Assembly (NCBI RefSeq): GCF_000801105.2
Contig: NC_079517.1
Location: forward strand, 17,555,579 to 17,619,578
DNA: 64,000 bases
Source of the DNA: Raphanus sativus
Taxonomy: Eukaryota > Streptophyta > Magnoliopsida > Brassicales > Brassicaceae
Reading direction: 5' to 3'
Of this stretch, positions 12,788-25,054 are shown one piece after another. The notes under the pieces were generated by a model that ran no database searches, had not been told where the DNA came from, and saw only the letters and a program-made list of their open reading frames with translations. Position 1 is the first letter of the stretch. Each line of letters begins with the position of its first letter. The position numbers and the translations under genes are program-made.

Positions 12788-13068
12788 ATGGGTGTGATTG
12801 ATAGTGGTTGTGGGTGCTCTCCACAGCCCTATTTATTTTTAAAGCACCAAAATCAGAGCAATCAAATTTTAATTTATTTTTTAAAACCACAGCTCTTGAA
12901 ATAACCTACAGCTGTAGAAGTGCTCTGCAGAGCCAAATATCCAAATCAATTTTTTATTGCTTTCCATAAAATTCTACAGCATTAAAATCTAAAGCTATAG
13001 TAAAACGTCTACAGATTTTTTTCTACAACAATAATTTTGAAACTACAACCATTACCAATCGGAACCTA
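12788..13068. mobile_element. MITE-like element with short terminal inverted repeats
   Basis: The left end GGTGTGATTGATAGTGGTTG matches, with a few mismatches, the inverse of the right end (CAACCATTACCAATCGGAACC). The interior is short and noncoding, with several smaller foldbacks around CTACAGC and GCTCTGCAGAGC. The target duplication is not clear, so I do not assign a superfamily. Confidence 0.45.
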
Positions 13069-15979
13069 TGTCCCAATCGTTTGTCAGATACATTTTCCTC
13101 ATCTTAAATTTTGCTTCTTTTGTTTATCTCATTAAATTTTATCTGTTTGAATGTTTTTTAAGAACTCAGCTCAATTCTACAATGTTGCAATATATGACTA
13201 ACAACTACTTTGTATATATCTTTTAAACGATTTGCTATACATACAACAACTATCAATCAAATAATCAATACATGTACGTTTTCAACTTAGTTTCAAAATA
13301 AAAGTTTCCAACCTCTAGGTTAATAAAAACCAAAGCATCTTTTAAATTGGGCAGACAATTAATTAAGTTGAATACCCAAGGGCCATTTACGTGAAAAAGC
13401 CCATTAAAATATTAATAATAAAGTCTATTACAAACTAATTGTTTCCGGTCACAAAATAATGTAAACCATAAAAAATTAAAGGCTTTTGTATTTTATTTCT
13501 TTCCCGGTGTGTCTTAGTTAAGTTTTCTTCCTTGATGTTCATTAGACCAAAATTTGTTTGGAAGATCCATATTTGAAAACCAGACCAAAAAAAGATTTTA
13601 TGTTTATCAAAATAGTTCACTCTATTCTAGGGGCCAATCAACCTACTCAAATAAAAGTTTGGTTTTCAAAATTTGGGTTTAGAAATTTTCATATTTAACG
13701 ATTAGGGATTCGTTCATTGATAAAATCATTTATTTATTTCTCATGATGATATATTTTTCTTCTCTAATTGTATATCTTCCAGACACATAATATTTCAATG
13801 GCTTCTTGGGAAAACTTAATCTTTGTATTTGAGATTGGTAAACTATCAATCTGAACATTTCAATTTTATGTTTATAAATTATTATCTCACAATACATCAA
13901 GACAGATGAAAGATTGTATATTTTTTAAACGTTGCAGGCCTTTTCAAGTATGTGTGTCGTATCAACCTGCTCCGATACTTCTCCCAAATTCAGTCTGGTA
14001 GGCTGCTTCTTCAGATGTCTTTGCAGAAGTCAACCGGTGTCTCTGCAGAAGTGTAAATAGGTTGCATGAGAGATGTCACGGAAAAAAAACAGTCTTGATC
14101 CTAAACAAATTAATCCCATAGTTAGTAACTTTCAAGCAATTTACTGTTTTTTTATATTACTAACATAATTGGGGATCTGTTTTATTTCATGTATGTTAAC
14201 TGATGATCTCTCTGTAATGAATCATCTTCAATATTCATGGATTCACTAAGGGAAAAAGCAAGAAATTTATATTTACCATCAAATGCAGTGAACAGAGGCT
14301 AGTATTAAACTCAGTCTAAATATAGAAGTCTGTCTAGCTAACTCGTAGTGAATGTGTCGTTCATGTTGCTTGCGTCTCTAGGATTAAACTGCTGGTTTAT
14401 TATCATGCCAAAAAACCATTAAGATTAGACAATTTAGATTATTAACTACAGGGAGGTGATTTGAAAACTTCTAAAGGCTGTATAAATGATTTCAACCTAA
14501 GCAAATAAACATAAGAACGAAAACTGAGTAAGCATAAGAAATAGAAATTCATAAAAAACAGAGGCTTGAAATTACCATGATTCAAACAAATTGGACAACA
14601 AATTTTAATATGGTTCATCGCAGTCATGTTGATTTTTTTTGGGTATGGATCAATGATTTTGCTTTGGTTTGCAATGGGACGAAATGACTCACATCTCTTT
14701 GGCTTATATAGGAGGAAAAAAGAGTCATAAAGAGAATATATTCGTATCATAATGCCTTTAAGACTTTCAATTTAGCTTGTCAATCACTCATATATCAACG
14801 CATAGAACAGCAATGTTTACCATATATATGTCATTGATTTATATTCTATATAAATGGAGTATTAATCAGTAGAATCACCTTAAAATTTTACCATATAAAA
14901 GGGATATAATGCATTTTGAATTTATAAAATAGTCAAAACTATATATATACTAACCTAAACTATATATATACTAACCTAAAATAATTATGGCCACATCTGT
15001 CGTATTTAAATGACGTATACCACCAGTAATTAGGCTATATACATTTTTATCTTATAGAGAATATACCATCATAAAATAGTTTAGCAAATTCAAAACGGTT
15101 CTTGTAAATTCAACCATTTCCTATAAAGATCTTTCAAGCATCGTTCCCTACATTAATATAAAAAATTACGATATCAATATAAAAAATCGAATTACGATAT
15201 TTGTGTTCACTTGTTATGATATTTGTTATGCTCCTCATTATTTTTTTTAAAATTACAATATCAATATAAAAAATCGAATTACGATATTTGTGTTCACTTT
15301 TAATAAAATGGCTTCTGATACATCTTGCATTAAAAAAAACAAATATTAGATTTTACAACATTATACTACATAATTGCGTAATACATTATATGGCAATGAT
15401 CTATGGTAACCTTATATATGCCAATATATTTTGATAGAAAAAGAAATCATGGAATGAGTTAATGGAAAATAGAATTAAGAGAAATAGTAATGATCTTTGA
15501 CTTTCCTTAAACATGAAATGATGAAATCGCACTGATTTTTGACTTTCATTTTTACACAAAATCGTCCAATTATTCATTTTGAACTATAATGTATATGAGG
15601 AAATTCGAGTGGTACCACAATGGCATTTCTTTGTAATTTCTCTAGTGAATCAAGAGTGATTCTATATATGGGCTGAGAGTGAATATGGTGCCGACACGTC
15701 AGCATGACACTCATGTAAATAACTTACACATTTAAGGTTACTCTTTAAAAATGCTTCTTGATTAATAAGAAGGAGATTCTCGACTATCATATGTTCTTAT
15801 ATATTGTACAATAATAATAGAAATAAAGAGTTTCAGCATGTTTTGGTATCTAATTAATATAAACGTTTTGTTTTGAAATCAACATAAGAACACATGAGAA
15901 CAGTCAATTATTATAATCATAATCAGTAAAATTCAACAAATAGTCTTTGCATATATAAAGGATTGGTTAGGTAAGGTAC
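13069..15979. other. AT-rich intergenic sequence with small direct repeats
   Basis: I see no gene. Two small duplications are clear: a 21-bp tandem pair at about 14936-14977, and a segment of about 45 bp containing AAAAAATCGAATTACGATA repeated at about 15170-15215 and 15255-15300. A minus-strand open frame of 102 codons near 14442-14750 has no domain I recognise. Confidence 0.45.
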
Positions 15980-16594
15980 CACTACAAGAAAACAGATATT
16001 TAACGAGGGCCAATTTCCTCGTTAATTCCTCGTAAAAGGAAGTTTACGAGGAATTAACGAGGAAATGAGTTTCGTCGTTTATCGTCCGTCGTAACACACA
16101 TTTCGTCGCCATTTCCTCGTAAAGTAGCGAGTCAACCATTTCCTCGTAAAAACAAAGTAAAGATTTCGTCGTAAGTTCCTCGCCGCATTTCCTCGTAAAA
16201 TCCTCGTGGACTTTCCTCGTAGAAACCACGTGATGCATTCGTCGTTACTTACACGTAATTTCCTTGAAAAAAAATCCTCGTAAATTTGATGTAACTTCCT
16301 TGAAATATATTCCTCGTAAACTCCACGTAGATTCTTTGAAAAGTTTTCCTCGTAAATACCTCGTAAAATATTCCTCGTAAATTCCTCGGTTAGCTTTCGA
16401 CGTAAATAACTCGTATAATGCGAATTTTCGAATTAATAAATAATATTGATAAATTTAATAATTATTAATTTAATTTAGTAAAAATATTTATATATTTGTG
16501 GTTTATAAATAAATTTTAAATAAAATTCAAATGCAACAAAATATTTTATATATAAATAAGTTTTGGATTTTATAATACATAAACCAAAAAAAAA

Positions 16595-16872
16595 CTAAGG
16601 CCCGTTCATCGCCTCGTAGAATTCCTTGCTCCTCCTCGTAACATCCTCCTCGTCATGTGTGCCCGATGACTAGCCTGGAATGAGATTTTGTTGTTTCATG
16701 TTCCTCAACAAAGTTTTCCATTCCGGATTTGTGGCCGCTATAACGTCGATGAAGGCCTCGAGTCCACTCACACGGAACCGCCGGCACCTGAAGAAGAACC
16801 TGGAGGGTCTAACTGACTACCAGGCTCACCGAACATGTCTCTGTAGTGAGCAGTAAGCATGTTCTTGCGAAC
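16595..16872 (-). pseudogene. Decayed C-terminal exon of a CACTA-encoded protein
   Basis: On the minus strand an exon-like segment begins after a CAG acceptor (exon from 16872). It reads VRKNMLTAHYRDM..., followed by a Gly/Ser-rich linker (GSSSGAGGS). A 1-bp shift then moves the frame to a segment with FIDVIAATNPEWKTLLRNMK, which meets an in-frame TAG. The reading continues to a final EFYEAMNGP and stop at 16595-16597. This layout resembles C-terminal regions of plant CACTA transposase-like proteins (Transposase_24/Ptta type), but that assignment comes from memory of the family. It is broken by at least one frameshift and one stop. Confidence 0.55.
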
Positions 16873-17315
16873 CTGCAAAAATATATTTTTTGAGTTTATG
16901 ATCATCAATAATAAAAAATCTATTATCAATAATTAAAAAATCTATCTAACGAACATAAATTCCATAAACCTATCTAAATTCCCTAAACTAACCACCTAAT
17001 ATACTAAACTAATTATGGGGAGCGGGGAAATTACCATTTCGAAGGAGAGAGGAATGGGAGAGGAGTTGGAGAGGAAATGGGGAGGAATTGGAGAGGAAGT
17101 TGGGACGAATGGAGAGTGTGAGGTTTGGGTTGTATATATAACTTACGAAGGCGTCGCAATTTCCTTGTAGCTTTACGAGGAATTAATGAGGCCCGTCTTT
17201 TATTTCCTCGTAAAATCCTCGTAAACTTACGAGGAAATTGCGAGGTCCGTCCCAAATCCAACGACGAATAAGCGAGGCCCGTCTTTCTGGTCCTCGTAAA
17301 TTACGAGTTTTTAAC

Positions 17316-19316
17316 GAGGTAAATTTCTAAACCTCTAAAATCAGAAACCCCAAACCCTAAACCCCATCTTTCTTATATTATACTTCATATATTACAAACA
17401 TATCTTCCTTTTAACCTCAATATCTTCTTAACATTTCAAAACTCAAAATTTAAAACCACAATTCTTTAACTTCTAATATCAATATCTTCTTTCTAATATA
17501 AACTTATACAAAATCAAATTATTTATTTAAATTTTCTATTTTGCAACAAAAATATAATCTTTTGAAGATTTGAAAATATAATCTTCATTCCAAATTTCAA
17601 AACTCAAAATTTAAAACCACAATTCTTTAACTTCTAATATCAATCTCTTCTTTCTAATATAAACTTATACAAAATCAAATTATTTATTTTGCAACAAAAA
17701 TATAAATCTTTTGAAGATTTGAAAATATAATCTTTTGAAAATTATAAAATTATTAATGGTGTTTGGAGTTTGGGATTTAGACAAAATAGAAGAAAGATGG
17801 GGTTTGGGGTTTAGGGTTTAGGGGTTTAGACAAAATATCTCGTTAAAACCTCGTAAACCCACGAGGAAATTACGAGGAAATAAAAGACGGGCCTCGGTAA
17901 TTCCACGTAAGCATACGAGGCATTTACGACGATTTCGTCTTACGTGGAATTAACGAGGCTCGCATTTTTTTTTCTTCGTTATTTCCTCGTTAACTACGAG
18001 GAATTAACGAGGTATGCTTTCTAAACGCCTAAAATCTAAAACCCCAAACCACAAACACCATCTTTCTTATCTTCTACTATTCATTACAAATTTCAAAACT
18101 CAAAATTTAAAACCACAATTCTTTAACTTCTGATATCAATCTCTTCTTTCTAATATAAACTTATACAAAATCAAATTATTTATTTTGCAACAAAAATATA
18201 TTTTGAAGATTTGAAAATATAATATTTTGAAAATTATAAAATTATTAATGGGGTTTGGAGTTTGGGATTTAGACAAAATAGAAGAAATATGAGGTTTGGG
18301 GTTTAGACAAAATATCTCGTTAAAACCTCGTAAACCTACGAGGAAATTACGAGGAAATAAAAGACGGGTCTCGGTAATTCCACGTAAGCTTACGAGGCCT
18401 TTACGACGATTTCGTCTTACGTGGAATTAACGAGGCTCGCATTTTTTTTTCGTCGTTATTTCCTCGTTAACTACCAGGAATTAACGAGGTATGCTTTCTA
18501 AATGCCTAAAATCTAAAATCCCAAACCACAAACACCATCTTTCTTATCTTCTACTCTTCTTTCCAAATTTCAAAACTCAAAATTTAAAACCACAATTCTT
18601 TAACTTCTAATATCAATCTCTTCTTTCTAATATAAACTTATACAAAATCAGATTATTTATTTTGCAACAAAAATATAATCTTTTGAAGATTTGAAAATAT
18701 AATCTTTTGAAAATTATAAAATTATTAATGGGGTTTGGAGTTTGGGCTTTAGACAAAATAGAAGAAAGATGGGGTTTGGGGTTTAGGGTTTAGGGGTTTA
18801 GACAAAATATCTCGTTAAAACCTCGTAAACCCACGAGGAAATTACGAGGAAATAAACGACGGGCCTCGGTAATTCCACGTAAGCTTACGAGGCATTTACG
18901 ACGATTTCGTCTTACGTGGAATTAACGAGGCTCGCATTTTTTTTTTTTTCGTCGTTATTTCCTCGTTAACTACGAGGAATGAACGAGGTATTCTTTCTAA
19001 ATGCCTAAAATCTAAAACCCCAAACCAGAAACACCATCTTTCTTATCTTCTACTCTTCATTCCAAATTTCAAAACTCAAAATTTAAAACCACAATTCTTT
19101 AACTTCTAATATCAATCTCTTCTTTCTAATATAAACTTATACAAAATCAAATTATTTATTTTGCAACAAAAATACAATCTTTTGAAGATTTGAAAATATA
19201 ATCTTTTGAAAATTATAAAATTATTAATGGTGTTTGGAGTTTGGGATTTAGACAAAATAGAAGAAAGATGGGGTTTGGGGTTTAGGGTTTAGGGGTTTAG
19301 ACAAAATATCTCGTTT
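17316..19316. repeat. About four tandem copies of a 480-500 bp unit inside CACTA 2
   Basis: The marker GACAAAATATCTCGTT occurs at 17829, 18306, 18801 and 19300, giving periods of 477, 495 and 499 bases. Each unit holds a CCATCTTTCTTAT block, an AT-rich block with AACTTCTAATATCAAT, a GGGTTTGG/TTTAGGG block and a TTACGAGGAAATTACGAGG block. The CGAGGAAAT motif of the subterminal region is therefore amplified inside the element. Confidence 0.85.
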
Positions 19317-19629
19317 AAAATCACGTAAAACATTTCCTCGTAAAGAAGACGCGAATTTACGTTGTGTTTACGAGGAAACTCTATTTCCTCATTTCCTCGT
19401 AAAGATGATGCAAGCTTTACGTGGTTTTAACGAGGAAAGAGAATTTCCTCGTTAAAACCACGTAACTTTACGTTGTTTTAACGAGGAAATGTTTTCTTCG
19501 TTACTTTACGAGGAAATAACGACGTTTTGTTCTTTCTTTGTAATTTCCTCGTAAAGTCGACGTAATTTTACGAGGATTTTATTTCCTCGTTAATTTTCCT
19601 CGCCAAAGTGTTGTTTTCTTGTAGTGTAC

Positions 19630-20353
19630 ACATACACATTGTTTCATATTTTGTAAACATTAGAAGATTTACAAATTATTATTATGAGCACATCAAAAAT
19701 CATGGTTTAATCATAATTTGTAATCAATTTCATTAGCTGTCGTAACCTCATTTTGTGTTTTATGTCACAATTAAGAATCGTCTAAAACACACACACATGG
19801 AGTAGAAAAATGAAACCCCCTAATGATTTTCTAAAATGCTAATTTTCATAATAATTTACTTCCACGTGGTGTACACACCAAGAAATACGACATAAATATA
19901 ATTATGTGAATATGGGCAATGATTCAGAAGTCAATAAGTAATTAAATGGTATCTTGACTGAGATTTCAAATGGATCCAAATTAAAGAGAAATATTGCATT
20001 GATTCACTTAATAAGTTAATTAGTTGCAAACAATAATTTAGGCAATGTATTAAAAACAGACTCCATATAGTTTCCTAATTTGTTATGTCTAATTATCAAA
20101 TGATTCCAAAAATCCTCATATATTAAACTTGCGTGAATTAGCTAATTTCTAACTCAAATCTTTCTCATCAGTGCGCTTATTATGAGTTTCTCTTAGATTC
20201 ACACTTAAGGTGAACTGATAGGTTAATCAATCAATAGTTGATTTTTTTTTAAAATGAAACAAAATAATAAAGATTTGTTAGTTATATTATGTTTAAAATA
20301 AAAAAGCTTAAAAAAAAATAGTAGTAGTTGCTATTTTTTGATATTTTTAACAA
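19630..20353. other. AT-rich intergenic sequence
   Basis: I see no gene or repeat boundary here other than the end of CACTA 2 on the left and the candidate Helitron start on the right. Confidence 0.5.
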
Positions 20354-21915
20354 TCCCCTATATTAAAGAATAAACATTTAAAAAGTTATAATTTGTAACT
20401 TTTACTAATTAAAAAAGTGTTCTATTGAGTTGTTATGTAACTGGAATGTTAATTTTGCTTACGTGAAGGCTTGGGAATCAACTGAAATTTTTTTTGGTAT
20501 AAAATTAAATTATTAGGGAATATTAAATTATATAGTACGTCTATTATAGACCATTCATTTATTAAATTAAAATTTATTTTTATTATTTCTTTAAATAAAA
20601 CCTACTAATGTAATTAAAATATATGGCAATTAATAATTTTAAATAATAAAGATTTGCTAAACAATATGTATACTTTTTATCATTTTGTTTAATTATTTAT
20701 TATTAAAATAAATTATACAATTACATTAATTATATAATAAAAATTTAGATTTTTTTGTATGTGTTGTATTTCGATTTTTTAAACGAATATAAATTACTAG
20801 AACTGTTAAAAGTCTCACATAAATTTTTGTGATCAAAGTTTAAACATTTTTATGTAATAAGATAAAATGATTATATATATATTTCACATCGTTTAATTTA
20901 AACTATACATCATATGAAAAATACATACTTATATCTCGATATTTGAATTGAACATAAATTGAAAAGTTAAAATTTTAATTTTGAAATCTTCATTGTTTTT
21001 TTAAATGATAAAAAATTATTGAAACCACTAAAAATCCCACATTAAAAAACATTCCATTGGTGTAAAATTTGGTTACATAATATCCAAATAATCATAAAAT
21101 CATATGAGTAGAAACCTCATTTAATAAATATTCATACTAAAAATATACTATATATCTATGTTAATATCATTTAAATTAATTATACATCATATACATAGAT
21201 AAGATTGATTGCTTTGATATATTTACCCCAAAATAATTTTCGAACATACAAAAGTGATCGTTTAATTTATATGCGCACACCAATTTATTACATAATAGTA
21301 ATTAATTTCTTAGTTATTTAATATATAATTATTTTTTATTATTTCATAATATGCAAAAAAACATAAAATAAATAATAAATATAAAATATTTATTCTGCAC
21401 AAGACGTATATCTTAATCTAAGTATGTATCTCTTTAATAATTTCAAATCTTAAAAAAAAATTAAATCTCAGGCCAAAACAAAAGAACAAAATAAGAATAA
21501 ATTCTAAAATCAATATTTATATCGAGCAATAACTAACATGAGAAAAGTGACAAAAAAAAAAAATATTGAAGATGGATAGGATTGACACGTAAACTTCTTA
21601 TTACCATAATTAATTTTTAAATTGCCAATGATATAAAACCGAGCTAATATACTTTTATTGTAACCAAATAGTAGGTTTGAGGCTTAAACGTTATGTTTTT
21701 ATGCGATAAGTGATTTTTTTGACTTAAATTTATTTTTTTAGATGGGATTAGCTCATCAGCAAACAAATTATGTAATTAACAAAAAAAAATTTAAAATTAT
21801 GTAAGGGCCAAAAATATTAATTCGATAAAGAATATAAATTTAATTTTTCATAAAATATTTCTTAAATAATTTCATATATATATTCACCATGCGCAAGACG
21901 CAGTTCTTATCCTAG
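20354..21915 (+). mobile_element. Candidate non-autonomous Helitron
   Basis: The 3' end is clear: AAGACGCAGTTCTT can fold, and it is followed by ATCCTAG (CTAG at 21912-21915) and T. A plausible 5' end is TCCCCTATATTAAAG at 20354, preceded by A, giving insertion between A and T and a 1562-bp element. The interior is AT-rich and noncoding. About 660 bp of the left half is clearly related to 32775-33445, supporting a repeat family. The 5' end is less certain than the 3' end. Confidence 0.55.
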
Positions 21916-22369
21916 TAGGTTAGTATAACTGGAAAGCGAATGAGTTATACTTATAGCTAGAGATCAAAAGAAACTTTATTCATATGATTCTTTACTCTTC
22001 ATACTTATGAGCTGGCCAGTAAACAAACGTTTTTAGATATATAAAATTATGGAATACTAGTAATTGTCATATATAAAAGAACTATTCAAGATGTGACCCT
22101 AAGAAAAATGTATTGTTGTAAATATATTCAAGTAATGTAATCACTATCTTACCAGATCAAATAAGAGTTGTATTCTATTTCGAAAGCCATATGAAATCAA
22201 TGAGAATAAGAATTTTGATCCAAGGTTTATAGAAATAATTGAATAACCCTAAGTAAGCAAAACTTATTTTCCCTTCTCATTAAGGGAAGAGTGACATCAT
22301 CGCCATGTCATTCGTGCAACGTCACGAAGCTCCCCTAAGCAAATTAAAAAATGGATAAGTTCATCCCAT

Positions 22370-22588
22370 TCTCTCGTCTTTGTCCATCTCTCTCTTTCTT
22401 CTCATTTCCTCACATCTTCCTCTCTCTCCTAAAAATCAAAGAAAACCAACAATAGAAAAAAATCTCATCATTACAAGTTTCTTTTCTCCATTATATTTAC
22501 ACACACACTTCCCTTCCCTTTAATCATATAGCCACACCAAGAGAGGAAAACATACAAAATCACCAAAAAATCCCTCAGATTCACCATA
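22370..22588 (+). promoter_or_regulatory. Pyrimidine-rich 5' leader of the WRKY70-like gene
   Basis: The 220 bases before the start codon contain a strong CT-rich tract (CTCTCTCTTTCTTCTC, about 22388-22430) typical of plant 5' untranslated leaders, then an A-rich region up to the ATG at 22589. No single TATA box stands out. The transcription start is not defined by sequence alone. Confidence 0.35.
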
Positions 22589-24237
22589 ATGGATATTGCT
22601 AGTAATAAAAAAGCAACAAAGCTAAAAGTTATGGAGCAACTTGTTCAAGGCCACGAGCTGACCACTAAGGTTCAGCAACTCCTCTCTCAACACGAGTCGG
22701 CCGGTCTGGGTCTAGCGAAGGATCTCGTGGAGAAAATCTTGGGGTCTTTCAATGACACAATCTCTGCTCTTGATTCCTTTGAACCCATCTCCCCCTCTGT
22801 CACCGCCGTTGAAGGCTCTCAAAATGCTTCCTGCGACAACGACGGCAAGCTTGAGGATTCTGGCGATAGTCAGAAAAGATTGGGACCAGTTAAGGGTAAA
22901 AGAGGATGCTACAACCGAAAGTAAGTTTCATCTTTTCTCTCGCTTACTTTTTGTTACCGTGTTAAGTTTCCATAGAGTCCAACTTAAATCAATCAGGATA
23001 GGTGAATTGGCTCAATCCCTTTACATATTAGCTGATTATTTCTCCATTTATCGCCTACAATTCACACACGCAAGAGTTTTGGATCCAAGTTAATTATGAT
23101 ACAGTTGTGGTACTAGTAAATACCACTAGGTTATAGGCTAGTATCTCTGTTTTACTTATTTACCATAGTGATATAGAGTTTAATATAACCATTTGTCATC
23201 ATATTTTGTTTATAATGATCATTATAATGATCATATAATATAAATCAATTGATTTGGATTCATACTAGTAAACAAGGCAATCATTTAAGATCTAGTGATG
23301 TGCTTGGTCCACAAACAAACAAGATATTTAGCTTTGGTTCCAAGACTAATAATTACATATTAAAACGCCAAATGTTTTTATTTATAAGTTTACAACATTT
23401 TGAGCAGGAAGAAATCAGAGACGTGGACTGTAGAGTCTACCGTACTTGAGGACGCATTTTCTTGGAGGAAATATGGACAAAAACAGATTCTTAATACCAA
23501 ATTCCCAAGGTTATTTTTACACTTATATTCATCACCAATATAAAGAGACGTGTAGTGTATAGATATTCAAAAAAAAAACAGTGTATAGTAATTCATGTTG
23601 GTGGTGCATTATTATACATGAACCGCATTTATATCTACCAAAAAAAAAGCGTATAGATATTCATGTTGGTCGTGCATTATTATACATGAACCGCATTTAT
23701 ATCTACCATCTATGTTGTCTGGATTTAATTGGTTGTGGAATATATACATTTGGTCTAAATTTTTTTTTTTGTTCATTAATGTTTTGCAGAAGTTACTTTA
23801 GGTGCACACACAAATACACTCAAGGGTGCAAGGCGACAAAGCAAGTGCAGAAGCTAGAATCCGAACCCAGGATGTTCAGCATCACATACATCGGAAACCA
23901 CACGTGTAATACTAACGAAGTAACACCCAAAATCAAGCCTTGTATTCATCATGATGAGATTATCATTGATTCCGAAGAGCTCAAGAGTCCTAGTTTGATG
24001 ACCTCGATGAAGGAAGAGAATCACCATCATGGTTCGTCCACGGAGAGTGACTTGCAATTGGTGTGGCAGGAAATGTTGGTCTTTGAAGAGGAACACCATC
24101 ATCATCATGAGGCTGTTTACGGCTGTGGTGAAACTAGTGCATCTATCAATGGTTTGGATTCCGCGGATCTGTGGAGTGCAGTTTTCGGTTTAGCCACAGT
24201 GAGCAGCTCTCCTATTTCAAACGATGTTCGAATCTAG
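22589..24237 (+). CDS. WRKY70: WRKY70-like group III WRKY transcription factor, three exons
   Basis: Exons are 22589-22920, 23408-23509 and 23790-24237, joined at GT-AG sites, giving 293 residues. The WRKYGQK heptapeptide is at residues 130-136. The zinc finger is C150-X7-C158-X23-H182-X-C184, the C2HC form that defines group III. The second intron falls in the Arg codon after FP within the WRKY domain, as in other group III genes. The N-terminus (VMEQLVQGHELTT) and overall length match Arabidopsis WRKY70, a nuclear regulator that binds W-boxes and balances salicylate and jasmonate defence and senescence. His-rich clusters occur near residues 235 and 260. All exons are open, so the gene looks functional. 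WRKY54 is the nearest alternative identity. Confidence 0.93.
23583..23718 (+). repeat. 68-bp tandem duplication in WRKY70 intron 2
   Basis: Two adjacent copies begin at 23583 and 23651 and differ at a few positions. They share GTGCATTATTATACATGAAC. They lie inside intron 2 and keep the splice sites intact. Confidence 0.8.
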
Positions 24238-24415
24238 CTTGATTTTACATCACTATAGAATGAAACATCCATATTTTTTGTCATCTTCAATAGGGAATTA
24301 ATCATCAGACTTGTAGAATGGAACATACATATATAATGTTATCTTCTTAAGTGAATGTAATGTAATATTTTAGAATATTGTAATAATACTCTTGCTGGAT
24401 TAAATAAATATATAA

Positions 24416-24417
<2 letters not shown>

Positions 24418-24462
<45 letters not shown>

Positions 24463-24470
24463 TATATCAT
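24418..24470. repeat. (AT)n-(AC)n microsatellite
   Basis: A TA dinucleotide run passes directly into a short CA run downstream of the WRKY70-like gene. It is likely to vary in length between lines. Confidence 0.85.
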
Positions 24471-25054
24471 CTTATATTCTCATCTTTATAGTTAATGTAT
24501 CCTACTCATCATTTTCGGTGAACTATAGTATCTTCGTTCATATTATTCTGAAATTATCAAAGTTCTCGACTGTACTCAGTGTTCACTATAAAGATTTTAC
24601 TCGCTATCAATCTACCAATATTACCCTCTAATTAGTACATCAATAAATATATTGCTTGTTATCATAACATGAGAAGGGTTACTGAGAGATGAATTTGTAT
24701 GAGTTTGTGAATCTAAAGAGGTTATAGATTTTAAAAATTATGTGGATTATGAAAATATATATACATCAACTAATAAAATTTGATCATAACTTATTTATAG
24801 ATTGTTATAGATTTTCATGAATTTGGATTACTAAAAGAAGTTTCATTAAAAAGGCAAAATTGTTTTATAGATATATAAAAGAGTAATAAAAAATAAATAA
24901 AAACAGTTTATTTTTTCTATAGTTTTGAATTGTATGTTTTATGTATAAATTTTATTTTTATTTAATTTATTTGATCAAAGTCTAGTATATATCTAAAGTC
25001 TCTTCCTCATTATCTATATCGAGGGTTTCACAAAACAAACTAAAACAGAGGTTG

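Larger units (their letters stand above)
15980..19626. mobile_element. Non-autonomous CACTA transposon 2
   Basis: The element starts CACTACAAGAAAACA (15980) and ends with its inverse TGTTTTCTTGTAGTG (19612-19626). It is flanked by the 3-bp direct repeat TAC (15977-15979 and 19627-19629). Subterminal regions (15999-16430 and 19310-19612) are crowded with TTTCCTCGTAAA and TTACGAGGAAAT in both orientations. This motif differs from the one in CACTA 1, although the terminal 15 bases are the same. A decayed minus-strand coding segment remains at 16595-16872. The interior is expanded by tandem repeats of about 480-500 bp. Confidence 0.9.

Noticed and set aside
17800..19300. TTTAGGG-like telomere repeats
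   Set aside because: Only two or three units occur per repeat within the CACTA 2 tandem unit; this is not an interstitial telomere.
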